A stretch of DNA of 43,107 nt from an uncultured Acidimicrobiaceae bacterium. GTDB taxonomy: Bacteria > Actinomycetota > Acidimicrobiia > Acidimicrobiales > Aldehydirespiratoraceae. The number at the start of each line of letters is the position of its first letter. Positions within the stretch are counted from its first letter, which is position 1. The position numbers and the translations under genes were made by a program. The stretch spans positions 1-43,107 of the forward strand of contig CAJWHS010000012.1 of the NCBI GenBank assembly GCA_913041415.1, given 5' to 3'. This document shows, piece after piece, positions 15,699-22,916 of this stretch. Below the pieces are notes generated by a model. The model did not search any database. It saw only the letters and a list, made by a program, of their open reading frames with translations, and was not told the DNA's origin.

Positions 15699-16493
15699 AT
15701 GGCCGATGCACTGATCCTGACCAAGCGCGACGACGGGGTTGCGATCGTCTCCACCAACGACGATCCGCTCAACCGCATGACGCTCGAGTACGTCGACATG
15801 TTCAGCGAGGTGGTCGATAACATCGAAGCAGACGACTCGATCCGCTCGTTCGTCGTCACCGCCGAGGGCACGACGAACTTCTCCGTCGGCATGAACCTCA
15901 AGCAATTGCCCGAGGGCCTGAAGCGGGCGGGCAGCGTCGACGCCTTCTTCGATCAACGGCTGGCGCTGATCAGCCGAATCGAGACGATGGGCAAACCATC
16001 GGTCGCCACCCTCTTCGGGCACTGTCTTGGCGGCGGCATCGAACTCCCGCTTGGCTGCACCTTCCGTCTCGCGGCCGAGCAAGACGCCAACATCGGCCTC
16101 CCCGAGATGGACCTCGGCTCGACCCCCGCGTGGGGCGGCAGCGCCCGCCTCACCAAGACGGTCGGCCGCCAGCACGCGCTCGACATGATCCTGCGAGCCA
16201 AGACCCTCACCGGACCAGAAGCACTGGTGATCGGCCTCGTCAATGAGGTCTGGCCGCTCGCCGAACTGAAAGACCGGGCGATCCAGCTCGCCGTCGATCT
16301 TGCCAAACAACCCCGCCTTGCGGTGAGCGGCATGCTTGCAGCGCTCCATGACGCTGAGCACAAGACGCTAGACGAACTCCTCGTCGCCGAGCGGACGGCG
16401 GTGCACGCAACCATGGGCACACCCGACGCCGCCGAGGGGATGAAGGCCTTCCTCGAAAAGCGAGCGCCGGTATTCAACCAGGACGTGGGCTGA
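15699..16493 (+). CDS. Enoyl-CoA hydratase/isomerase family protein
   Basis: The protein has 264 residues. The crotonase fold is clear: the oxyanion-hole segments are around NFSVGMNLKQL and GHCLGGGIELPLGC, with INIGLPE-like ANIGLPEMDLGSTPAWGGSARL carrying the Glu typical of hydratases. It would hydrate or isomerise an acyl-CoA in the cytoplasm, but the chain and pathway cannot be read from the sequence. Assignment as the DmdD step of DMSP demethylation is possible but unsupported. ATG 15699 follows TACGCT (15686..15691) by 7 bases. It is convergent with the aminotransferase gene, with stops touching at 16493/16494. Confidence 0.9.
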   Translation: MADALILTKRDDGVAIVSTNDDPLNRMTLEYVDMFSEVVDNIEADDSIRSFVVTAEGTTNFSVGMNLKQLPEGLKRAGSVDAFFDQRLALISRIETMGKPSVATLFGHCLGGGIELPLGCTFRLAAEQDANIGLPEMDLGSTPAWGGSARLTKTVGRQHALDMILRAKTLTGPEALVIGLVNEVWPLAELKDRAIQLAVDLAKQPRLAVSGMLAALHDAEHKTLDELLVAERTAVHATMGTPDAAEGMKAFLEKRAPVFNQDVG

Positions 16494-17690
16494 TCAGGCG
16501 TGGGGTTGGGTCGCCATCGCCTCGGCGATCACCTCAGCGGCCGACGCCACCCCGGAACCACGGAGCGGCGCGCCGACGACCCGAAGGCCTGCCTCGATCG
16601 TGCCGAGCGCCCCGAGGAGCGCAGGGGGGTTGACGTGACCCATGTGCCCGATCCGGAAACTTCCGGTGTGGTCCATGACGCCGAGACCGATCGTGAGCCC
16701 AGCGGTGTTCTCGCAAACGTTCGCGAGCGCCAGTGCATCGACGTGAGGGGTCAGAACGGTGGTGACGCAATTGGCCTGTGCTCCGCGCTCTCGGATCATC
16801 AACTCGACCCCACCAGGGGTCTCCCACGTGAGCACCGCTGACCGGACGGCATCGCCCAGCACCCGATGGCGATGCCAGCGTACGGCGAGGGTCTCCTCGT
16901 CAATCATGCCCAGTGCCTCACGGAGGGCGAACAAGTGGCTGACCGGCGGGGTGCCGGAGAACTGCTGGTAGATCTGCTCGCCCTCAAGTCGGGCTTGCCA
17001 GTCGAAGTACCCGTCGCGCAGGTCGGCGTTGCGTCCGCGCTCGATCGCTCGCTCGTTGGCCCAGACGATTCCGAGACCCGGTGGGGTCATGAGACCCTTC
17101 TGTGACGCAGCAATGGTGATATCGACACCCCAGGCATCCATGTGGAATTCGTCGCACGCCATGGACGCAATGCAGTCGACGACGAAGAGGGCCGATGATC
17201 CCGATGCAGCAATCGACCGCCCGATCGCTTCGATGTCGTTGCGGACCGAAATCGCCGTGTCGACGTGGACTGCGAGAACGGCAGCAAACTCGTCAGCCGG
17301 GCCAGCGGCGAGTCGAGCCGCAACGGCCTCGGCGTCGACCGGTGAGCGAGGCGTCGCTGGCAGGGTCTCAACCTCGATGCCGGACCGCTCGAGGAACAAC
17401 CCCCACACAGCCGGAAAGCGACCCGATTCCAGAACGAGGACCTTGTCGCCTCGACTGAGTGTGTTGGCGGCCGCCATCTGCCAACCGGAATGACCGTTCC
17501 CGATGCTCAAGAAGGCGCGACCGGCGGTGTCGGCTATTGCCGGTAGCCGAGCGAACACTTCGTCGGCGACATCGAGCAACTCGCCTTCGTAGATGTTGGG
17601 CATTGGCAGCCGGAAGGCGGCGAGCACCCGTTCGGGCATGACCGAGGGACCGGGGATCGCCACCATCGGGGTTCCGTGTCGCAACGTCAT
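16494..17690 (-). CDS. Class V aminotransferase, alanine/serine-glyoxylate type
   Basis: The protein has 398 residues. The N-terminus reads MVAIPGPSVMPERVLAAF, the PLP-contacting Asp is in VVDCIASMA (Asp172), and the PLP lysine is Lys198 in ASQKGLMTPPG. The layout fits the alanine-glyoxylate/serine-glyoxylate/serine-pyruvate aminotransferases, which move amino groups between small amino acids and glyoxylate or hydroxypyruvate. A paralogue sits at 24095..25222. The ATG at 17690 has TACGGT (minus reading of 17698..17703) 7 bases upstream, which rules out the longer in-frame extension. It lies 86 bp downstream of the cyclic-nucleotide-binding gene on the same strand. Confidence 0.88.
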   Translation of the reverse strand: MTLRHGTPMVAIPGPSVMPERVLAAFRLPMPNIYEGELLDVADEVFARLPAIADTAGRAFLSIGNGHSGWQMAAANTLSRGDKVLVLESGRFPAVWGLFLERSGIEVETLPATPRSPVDAEAVAARLAAGPADEFAAVLAVHVDTAISVRNDIEAIGRSIAASGSSALFVVDCIASMACDEFHMDAWGVDITIAASQKGLMTPPGLGIVWANERAIERGRNADLRDGYFDWQARLEGEQIYQQFSGTPPVSHLFALREALGMIDEETLAVRWHRHRVLGDAVRSAVLTWETPGGVELMIRERGAQANCVTTVLTPHVDALALANVCENTAGLTIGLGVMDHTGSFRIGHMGHVNPPALLGALGTIEAGLRVVGAPLRGSGVASAAEVIAEAMATQPHA

Positions 17691-17776
17691 CGCCGGGACC
17701 GTAGTCCTGGGCGCACCGTTCCGCTCGACCCGGCTGAGCCGTCGATGCGCGTTCTTTGGCTGTGAGCCGGTGGGGC

Positions 17777-18187
17777 TCAGGCAGCCTGACGGGATTCGGC
17801 GGTGGCGGCGACGAACGCAGCGAACGCCGGGCACTCATCAAGCACGGTGGCGAACTCGCGGCGGTTGAACGCCAGGACGTCGGCGTCGCTAAGCGCCGAG
17901 ACGGTGGCGGTGCGGCGGGAGTTCTCGAGCAGGGCGATTTCGCCGACGATGTCACCAGCGCCGAGGGTGGCGACCTCGTCGCCTTCGCGACTGACCGCGA
18001 GCGAACCATCGAGGACGACGAGGAACTCGCGGCCGACGCCCGCTTCGTTCATGATGGTCGTGCCACCGGGAACGGTGACACGGGTGCCGAGTCGGAGCAC
18101 TGTCTCGAGCTCGGCTGTTCGGACGGTCGAGGCGACCGCGGAATCAAGCAGAGTGGTAGGGATGTCGATTCGACGACGGAGCAGCAT
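17777..18187 (-). CDS. Stand-alone cyclic nucleotide-binding domain protein
   Basis: The protein has 136 residues. The only domain is a cNMP-binding fold: VTVPGGTTIMNEAGVGREFLVV-like strands, then the phosphate-binding cassette VGEIALLENSRRTATVSAL with the Glu and Arg that hold cyclic nucleotide. There is no DNA-binding, channel or enzyme domain, so it probably acts as a sensor or buffer that binds a partner (inference). ATG 18187 has GGAGG 9 bases upstream. An in-frame ATG at 18232 follows TACAGT (minus reading of 18239..18244) by 6 bases and would give 151 residues. That hexamer could also simply mark the transcript start for the 18187 start. Confidence 0.8.
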   Translation of the reverse strand: MLLRRRIDIPTTLLDSAVASTVRTAELETVLRLGTRVTVPGGTTIMNEAGVGREFLVVLDGSLAVSREGDEVATLGAGDIVGEIALLENSRRTATVSALSDADVLAFNRREFATVLDECPAFAAFVAATAESRQAA

Positions 18188-18340
18188 TGGGGGATACCTC
18201 CGGGTTTCGCTCCGCACGGAAGTTGCGGGCATGTCTTTACTGTACGGACGCAAGCCGATCGGGGGATGCTGCTGCGACAACCGTCACATCGATGCTCGAC
18301 GAGCCGGTCAGCGATTCGAAACAGTGCAGACATTACCGAT

Positions 18341-18356
18341 TTGAACGATCGTTCAA
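18341..18356. promoter_or_regulatory. Perfect 16-bp palindrome, likely TetR operator
   Basis: TTGAACGATCGTTCAA is a perfect palindrome ending 5 bases before GTG 18362 of the broken Rieske oxygenase gene. Its symmetry, length and GAACG half-sites resemble operators of TetR-family repressors. A TetR-like gene, itself damaged, lies 2.2 kb downstream (20604..21191). The site is intact although the gene it would control is not. Confidence 0.6.
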
Positions 18357-18361
18357 TCAAC

Positions 18362-19487
18362 GTGCCGCTCCCGAGCTCCAAGGACCTCGTATCGATCGGG
18401 GCCGGCTACCACGAGGATCCAGCAGCCTCGATGTCGCTGCGCGCCGACGCCTACACCTCACCCACTTGGTTCCCCCACGAGCAGCAGGCGACCTTCGCCC
18501 GCACCTGGCAGTGGATCGACCATGTCGAGAACGTCCGAGAGCCGGGTCGCTATGTCACCGCACAGATCGCCGGGATGTCGATCGTCGTCGTGCAAACCCA
18601 AGAGGACGAACTCAAGGCCTTCTAAAACGTCTGCAAGCACCGGGCGCACGAACTCGTCTCTGGTTCGGGAACCACCCGCAACCTGGTGTGCCCATATCAC
18701 GCCTGGACCTACGACTTCGACGGCCACCTCACCGGTGCCCGCCGCACGGGCGGCCTGATCGGATTCGACACCGCCGAGATCTGCCTCGATGAGGTCCAGG
18801 TCACCGAGTTCGGTGGGTTCGTCTACGTCAACCTCGACCCGGACGCAGCACCCCTCGCCGAGCAGGCGGGCGAGCTCGGCGCGGAGATCGCCCACTGGGC
18901 ACCCGACGTTGAGCAGTTGACGTTTGCTCATCGTCTGACCTACGAGATTGAGTCGAACTGGAAGAACGTCGTCGACAACTTTCTCGAGTGCTACCACTGC
19001 CACGTCGTTCACAAGGACTTCTCCTCTCTCGTCGACATGGACACCTACAAGGTGACCACCCACGGGATCTACAGCTCCCACATGGCCGAGGCCGGGAAGA
19101 GCACGAATTCTGCCTACGACGTCAGCGAGGCCACGGTCACCGGTCTGGTGGCTGTGGCCCAACACCTGCCTGATGCGCTACCCGGGTCGCGACAACTTCA
19201 TCGTCATGCACATCATCCCCGTCGGGCCGGAGCGGACGCTCGAGACGTACGACTTCTTCCTAGAGACAGCCGAACCCAACTAGGCCGAACTCGACTCGAT
19301 TCGCTGCATCGACGACGTACTCCAACCCGAAGACACCGGTCTCGTCGAGAGCGTGCAGCGCGGTATGCCCACCCCCGCCTTCGATCAGGGGTGCGTCGTG
19401 CACGACCCGACCGGCTCCGGACTCTCCGAGCACGCCGTGCACCACTTCCACGGCCTCGTACTCGACGCGTATCGCGCCGGCACATGA
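18362..19487 (+). pseudogene. Rieske-type ring-hydroxylating/betaine oxygenase, disrupted
   Basis: A whole Rieske oxygenase can be read by joining frames. The Rieske cluster ligands are in CKHRAHEL and CPYHAWTYDFDG; the mononuclear iron site is in NWKNVVDNFLECYHCHVVH; the C-terminal part reads WLWPNTCLMRYPG, then ERTLETYDFFLE and VESVQRGM. Three lesions break it: TAA at 18623..18625 where Tyr is expected (AF-stop-NVCKHR), a net +1 frameshift near 19146, and TAG at 19281..19283 where Glu fits (AEPN-stop-AELDSI). The architecture is that of alpha-subunit oxygenases such as the glycine betaine (GbcA) or carnitine types, which demethylate quaternary amines. The start may be GTG 18362 or ATG 18431. 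The upstream palindrome is intact. Confidence 0.82.
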
Positions 19488-19495
19488 GTCGGATG

Positions 19496-19840
19496 TCAGT
19501 CAGGAAAGCTCACGAGGATCGCCGCGCAGGCGATCGTGACCCCGCCCGTACCGTCGGCATCAATGGGCGGAACGTTCAAGCCGCCCCTTTCGGCCCGGAC
19601 GGTCACGACGCCGTACGGCACCTCTTCGGCGACCGCGTCGAGGTCCACAGCGTCGGGCTTGGCGCAGCCGATCATCACATTGACGTGCATGTCGTCGCGG
19701 GACTTGCCGGCCGCATTGAAGAGGTTGAGCGAACTGTGCCGAAGGGCGTCGAAGACCGCCCGTCGGGCAGCCTTGGTGTAGTCGCGGCCTCGGACGTCGA
19801 CGCCCATGCCCATCTCGGTGATCCAGCGCGTGGTGCTCAT
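19496..19840 (-). CDS. Lin0512 family protein
   Basis: The protein has 114 residues. It has the family pattern of a short strand ending EMGMGVDVRGRDYTKAARRAVFDAL, then VNVMIGCAKPDAVD, PYGVVTVRAERGG and GVTIACAAILVSF. The function of the family is unknown; the fold is expected to be a small alpha/beta trimer. It sits between the broken Rieske gene and the SDR, on the opposite strand, and its link to them is not established. The ATG at 19840 has TACCGT (minus reading of 19848..19853) 7 bases upstream, which fixes the start and excludes the longer Arg/Pro-rich extension. Confidence 0.8.
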   Translation of the reverse strand: MSTTRWITEMGMGVDVRGRDYTKAARRAVFDALRHSSLNLFNAAGKSRDDMHVNVMIGCAKPDAVDLDAVAEEVPYGVVTVRAERGGLNVPPIDADGTGGVTIACAAILVSFPD

Positions 19841-19875
19841 GGCCGGAACGGTAACTGCCGGGGGCGCGGGGCGAC

Positions 19876-20604
19876 GTGGTCGCTGGTGGGCGCGGCGGTG
19901 TCGGACGGGCGATCCGCAAACGCTTCGAGGCCGAAGGAGCAATCGTCTATGCCAGAGATCTGAGCGACGGCGGCAGTGTCGGTGGTGACGCGCCTGCCGG
20001 CTCCTTTCTCCCCCTCAAGGTCACCGGCGAGGCTGCCGTCATGGCCGACTTCGCCCATGCGCGCGACACCCACGGCCGACTCGACATCCTCGTGAACGCT
20101 GCCGGTATCGAGAGCGAGACCACGACGCTTGCGCAATGGAACCAGATCTTCGCCATCAACTTCACCGGCACCTTTCTCACGTCGAAGCATGCGCTGCAGC
20201 TCCTTCGCAAGAGCGAAGGCGACGCCTCAATCATCAACTTCGGCAGCTACAACGGCTTCATCGCCGACCCCGAACTGGCGGCGTATTGCGCCACCAAGGG
20301 TGCTGTCCACGCCCTCACCAAGGCAATGGAGTGGGATCACTCTCCCGAATGCATTCGAGTCAAGGCCGTGTGCCCCGGCTACGTCGATACACCGATGCTG
20401 CAATCGTTCTTTCAGGAGAACAGCAATATCGACTCGCTGCAACAAGCCGTCCGCGATGTCCGTCCGTTGCGAACGTTCGGCACACAGACCGACATTGCGA
20501 ACCTCGTCAACTGGCTGGCGAGCGACGAGGCTCGCTACGCATCCAGCCAATTGTGGTTGCTCGACGGGGGACTGTCGGCACAGGTCCAGCAGATGCGGCT
20601 CTAA
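19876..20604 (+). CDS. Short-chain dehydrogenase/reductase
   Basis: The protein has 242 residues. It has a glycine-rich NAD(P) motif AGGRGGVG at the very start, NAAG at residues 74-77, the catalytic Ser near 124 (NFGSYNG) and Tyr137/Lys141 in YCATK, then PGYVDTP. The N-terminus is shorter than usual: most SDRs have about 7-10 residues before the glycine motif, and only CTG 19855 and GTG 19876 are available after a stop at 19852. A trimmed 5' end is therefore possible. Its stop TAA overlaps the ACG that replaces the start of the TetR gene, so the two were probably an operon. The substrate is unknown. Confidence 0.82.
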   Translation: MVAGGRGGVGRAIRKRFEAEGAIVYARDLSDGGSVGGDAPAGSFLPLKVTGEAAVMADFAHARDTHGRLDILVNAAGIESETTTLAQWNQIFAINFTGTFLTSKHALQLLRKSEGDASIINFGSYNGFIADPELAAYCATKGAVHALTKAMEWDHSPECIRVKAVCPGYVDTPMLQSFFQENSNIDSLQQAVRDVRPLRTFGTQTDIANLVNWLASDEARYASSQLWLLDGGLSAQVQQMRL

Positions 20605-21191
20605 CGCGCAACGACACCACAGCCGATAAGCGGGAACACATCCTCGCAATGCTCGCCCGCGACGGCATCTCTGACGTGACCATGCGAGCCGTCACCCGAG
20701 AGGCGGGGGTCGCACTCGGCCTCGCCGCCTACCACTTCGAGGACAAGGACGGTCTCGTCGCTGCGGCGCTCGAACTGATCGCCGACGGCGATGCCGCCCT
20801 CGTCGAGCCGACCCCTTGGGCCGAGCCCGGCGAAGCGCTGCGGACCGCCCTCCACCGCATCGCCGACCCTGATTTCTTGTCCGTGCCCTACCTGGCTCTC
20901 CGGCTCCAACTGTGGTCACTCGCCGGCGTCGACGAGCGGTACGCCGCGATCAACCAGGCGGCGCAACGACGCTATCTCACCGGTCTGGTCGCATTGTTGG
21001 CCGCCGCCCGGCCCGATCTCGATCCCGACGAAGTCGAGCGGCGGGCCAACGACATCCTCATCGTGCAAAACGGGGTCTGATTGATCGCGGTCCTCGTTCC
21101 CGACCCCGATACGGTCGCCCGTTCCGTGGACAGGACCGAGGCGATCGCCTTCAATGACAGGCCTGACAGCACGGCGACCCGCTCAGCCTGA
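20604..21191 (+). pseudogene. TetR family regulator, start and Trp codon lost
   Basis: The N-terminus has a TetR helix-turn-helix (KREHILAMLARDGISDVTMR, then REAGVALGLAAYHF). The ligand domain follows and reads ERRANDILIVQNGV, then an in-frame TGA at 21078..21080 where family members have Trp. The same frame continues LIAVLVPDPDTVARSVDRTEAIAF to a stop at 21191, which is the normal C-terminus. At the expected start, ACG overlaps the SDR stop as TAACG; a TAATG overlap would be usual, so one transition seems to have removed the ATG. The nearest upstream start, GTG 20553, overlaps the SDR by 52 bp. It is the best candidate regulator for the palindrome at 18341. Confidence 0.68.
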
Positions 21192-21194
21192 GCG

Positions 21195-22289
21195 TCAGGC
21201 CCGCACGGCGGCATGCGCCGCGTGCACGACCCGGATCGATCGCATGACGTGGTCGGTCGAAGGGAACATCCGGTTCATCGCATAGACGACCGCGAGGTCC
21301 TGTTCGAGGTCGACGACCGCCATCGAGCCGCCAAGGCCGGCCCACCACACCGTCTCGTCGTTCACCCCGACCGGCATCGATCGAGAGCTGTGTCCGAAGC
21401 CGACGCCCATACGGACATTCGTGCCCGTGACAGGGTCGGGACCGTCCCAGTCAACCGTGCGGACGAGATCCAGCGCACCCTCGCCCAGCGGGTCACAATC
21501 GATGGCCGAGTGGCGAGTGAGGAGGCTGAGCAACTGCGCGACGGAGCGAGCGTTGCCGTGGCCGTTCGACGAGGGGAACTCTGACGCCTGCCACCGAGCC
21601 GTGTTGACGTCAGCCACGCGGTCGGGACCACCGCTCGATGGCGGCATTGCGTCGTGGTCGGTCTCGGCAATCCGCAGCCGGACCGACTCGGGAACGCCTA
21701 GGTGGAAGTCGATGTCATACGGTTCGGTGAGTTCAGCGCGGAGCCAGTCGCCCATCGTCTGACCGGCGACCCGGCGCACGACCTCGCCGAGCAGGAACCC
21801 CTGGGTGAAGGCGTGATACGCAAACGCCTCCCCGGGAGGCCGGATCGGCGGCTGCGCGGCCAAAAGGGAGCAGCATTCGTCCCAGTCGAACATCGTCTCG
21901 TGCTTGAGTGGCGGCCGGAACTCGTGGAGCCCGGCTAGATGGGTGAGCGCGTGGCGGACGGTGACATCACCTTTCCCGGCGGCGGCGAACTCGGGCCAGT
22001 GCACGGCGATCGGATCGTCGACCGACAGCACACCCCGGTCGTGGAGGAGCAGCACGACGAGCGCCGCGACCGTCTTGGTCGTGCTCCACAAATTGACGAT
22101 CGTATCGGACTCCCACGGGCGGGATCCGTCAACCGACGCCGACCCGCCCCAGATGTCACAGACGAGACGTCCCCGATGCACGACCGCAACACTTGCGCCG
22201 AGTTCCGCATCCTCGTCGAAGTTGGTGGCGAGCGCCGATCGCACCGGTTCGTACCGCTCGTCGGCGTCGCCGTTGATCGTGGGTGCCAT
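21195..22289 (-). CDS. Serine hydrolase, beta-lactamase/EstB family
   Basis: The protein has 364 residues. The class C beta-lactamase fold has the nucleophile motif STTK (Ser69-Lys72), then LTHLAGL, the Tyr motif FAYHAFTQGFLLGEVV (Tyr158) as in EstB-type esterases, and a C-terminal WWAGLGGSMAVVDLEQDLAVVYAMN. There is no signal peptide, so it is likely a cytoplasmic esterase or amidase and not a resistance enzyme. ATG 22289 has GGAGG 6 bases upstream. It is divergent from the DUF427 gene across 46 bp and convergent with the TetR remnant. Confidence 0.88.
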   Translation of the reverse strand: MAPTINGDADERYEPVRSALATNFDEDAELGASVAVVHRGRLVCDIWGGSASVDGSRPWESDTIVNLWSTTKTVAALVVLLLHDRGVLSVDDPIAVHWPEFAAAGKGDVTVRHALTHLAGLHEFRPPLKHETMFDWDECCSLLAAQPPIRPPGEAFAYHAFTQGFLLGEVVRRVAGQTMGDWLRAELTEPYDIDFHLGVPESVRLRIAETDHDAMPPSSGGPDRVADVNTARWQASEFPSSNGHGNARSVAQLLSLLTRHSAIDCDPLGEGALDLVRTVDWDGPDPVTGTNVRMGVGFGHSSRSMPVGVNDETVWWAGLGGSMAVVDLEQDLAVVYAMNRMFPSTDHVMRSIRVVHAAHAAVRA

Positions 22290-22335
22290 CGGCCACCTCC
22301 GCATCCGGGCGAACGACGGCGATCGTAGTCCTGAC

Positions 22336-22830
22336 ATGCGCCGCCCCACACCCCTGCCTGCCGGGCCCGGTCAGGAGTCCGTCTGGGACTACCCCCGCCC
22401 ACCCCTCATCGAAATTGTCGATCGTCACGTCCGCGTCGAAGTCGGCGGCCTGGTCGTGGCCGACACCCGCGCCCCCATTCGGATCCTCGAGACGAGCCAC
22501 CCGCCCACCTATTACGTCAACCCCAACGATGTGGAACTCGGATTGCTGCAGGCCATTCCCGGCAGCACGTATTGCGAATGGAAGGGCGAGGCCGCCTATT
22601 TCGATGTCGTCGTTCCCGATGGGCGGGTTGCGCGTGCGGCCTGGTGGTTCAAGGAACCAACCGGCGACTTTGTCGACCTCAAGCACCATCTTGCCTTCTA
22701 CCCGGCACTCGTGGCGTGCTTCGTCGACGGCGAACGGGTCCAGCCGCAGCCCGGGTTGTTCTACGGCGGCTGGATCACGAGTGATGTGGTCGGCCCGTTC
22801 AAAGGCGAGCCGGGCACCAACTTCTGGTAG
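22336..22830 (+). CDS. DUF427 domain protein
   Basis: The protein has 164 residues. It carries the DUF427 pattern: VWDYPRPP, VRVEVGGLVVADT, ILETSHPPTYYVNPNDV, STYCEWKGEAAYFDVV, AAWWFKEP, and the end FYGGWITSDVVGPFKG. DUF427 proteins are small beta-rich proteins of unknown biochemical function, common in actinobacteria and proteobacteria. It lies immediately upstream of the dmdA-like gene, separated by 86 bp that contain a palindrome and promoter, so it is probably a separate transcript. Confidence 0.85.
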   Translation: MRRPTPLPAGPGQESVWDYPRPPLIEIVDRHVRVEVGGLVVADTRAPIRILETSHPPTYYVNPNDVELGLLQAIPGSTYCEWKGEAAYFDVVVPDGRVARAAWWFKEPTGDFVDLKHHLAFYPALVACFVDGERVQPQPGLFYGGWITSDVVGPFKGEPGTNFW

Positions 22831-22875
22831 CGATCATGGCGCTGCCGATTGATCTCAGCCGCCGGATCTCACCCA

Positions 22876-22910
22876 CTCCTTAGCCCGAGGCTAAGGAGGG
22901 CCGATAACCT
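22876..22910 (+). promoter_or_regulatory. Palindromic operator plus -10 element upstream of dmdA-like gene
   Basis: A perfect inverted repeat with arms CTCCTTAGCC (22876..22885) and GGCTAAGGAG (22889..22898) has a 3-base centre. It is followed 6 bases later by TAACCT (22905..22910), which ends 6 bases before ATG 22917. The repeat covers the place where a -35 box would be, and no T-run follows, so it reads as an operator and not a terminator. The half-sites differ from the TetR-like palindrome at 18341, so a different regulator is likely. Confidence 0.6.
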
Positions 22911-22916
22911 GACAAG

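Noticed and set aside
15699-16493. Enoyl-CoA hydratase as DmdD of the DMSP demethylation pathway
   Set aside because: It is a generic crotonase by motif, and no DmdB or DmdC is adjacent. The acyl-CoA dehydrogenase at 38180 is too short for DmdC.
17763-17779. Hairpin TGAGCC/GGCTCA near the end of the cNMP-binding gene
   Set aside because: The stem is short, there is no T-run, and it overlaps coding sequence. It is not enough for a terminator call.
18362-21191. Stop codons inside Rieske and TetR genes as signs of a recoded genetic code
   Set aside because: The internal stops are TAA, TAG and TGA at Tyr, Glu and Trp positions, all three stops are used normally as gene ends, and a frameshift is also present. 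Decay or sequence error fits better.
21180-21194. Hairpin CGCTCA/TGAGCG as a terminator between convergent genes
   Set aside because: The stem is only 6 bp and there is no T-run on either strand, so it is not distinguishable from chance in GC-rich DNA.
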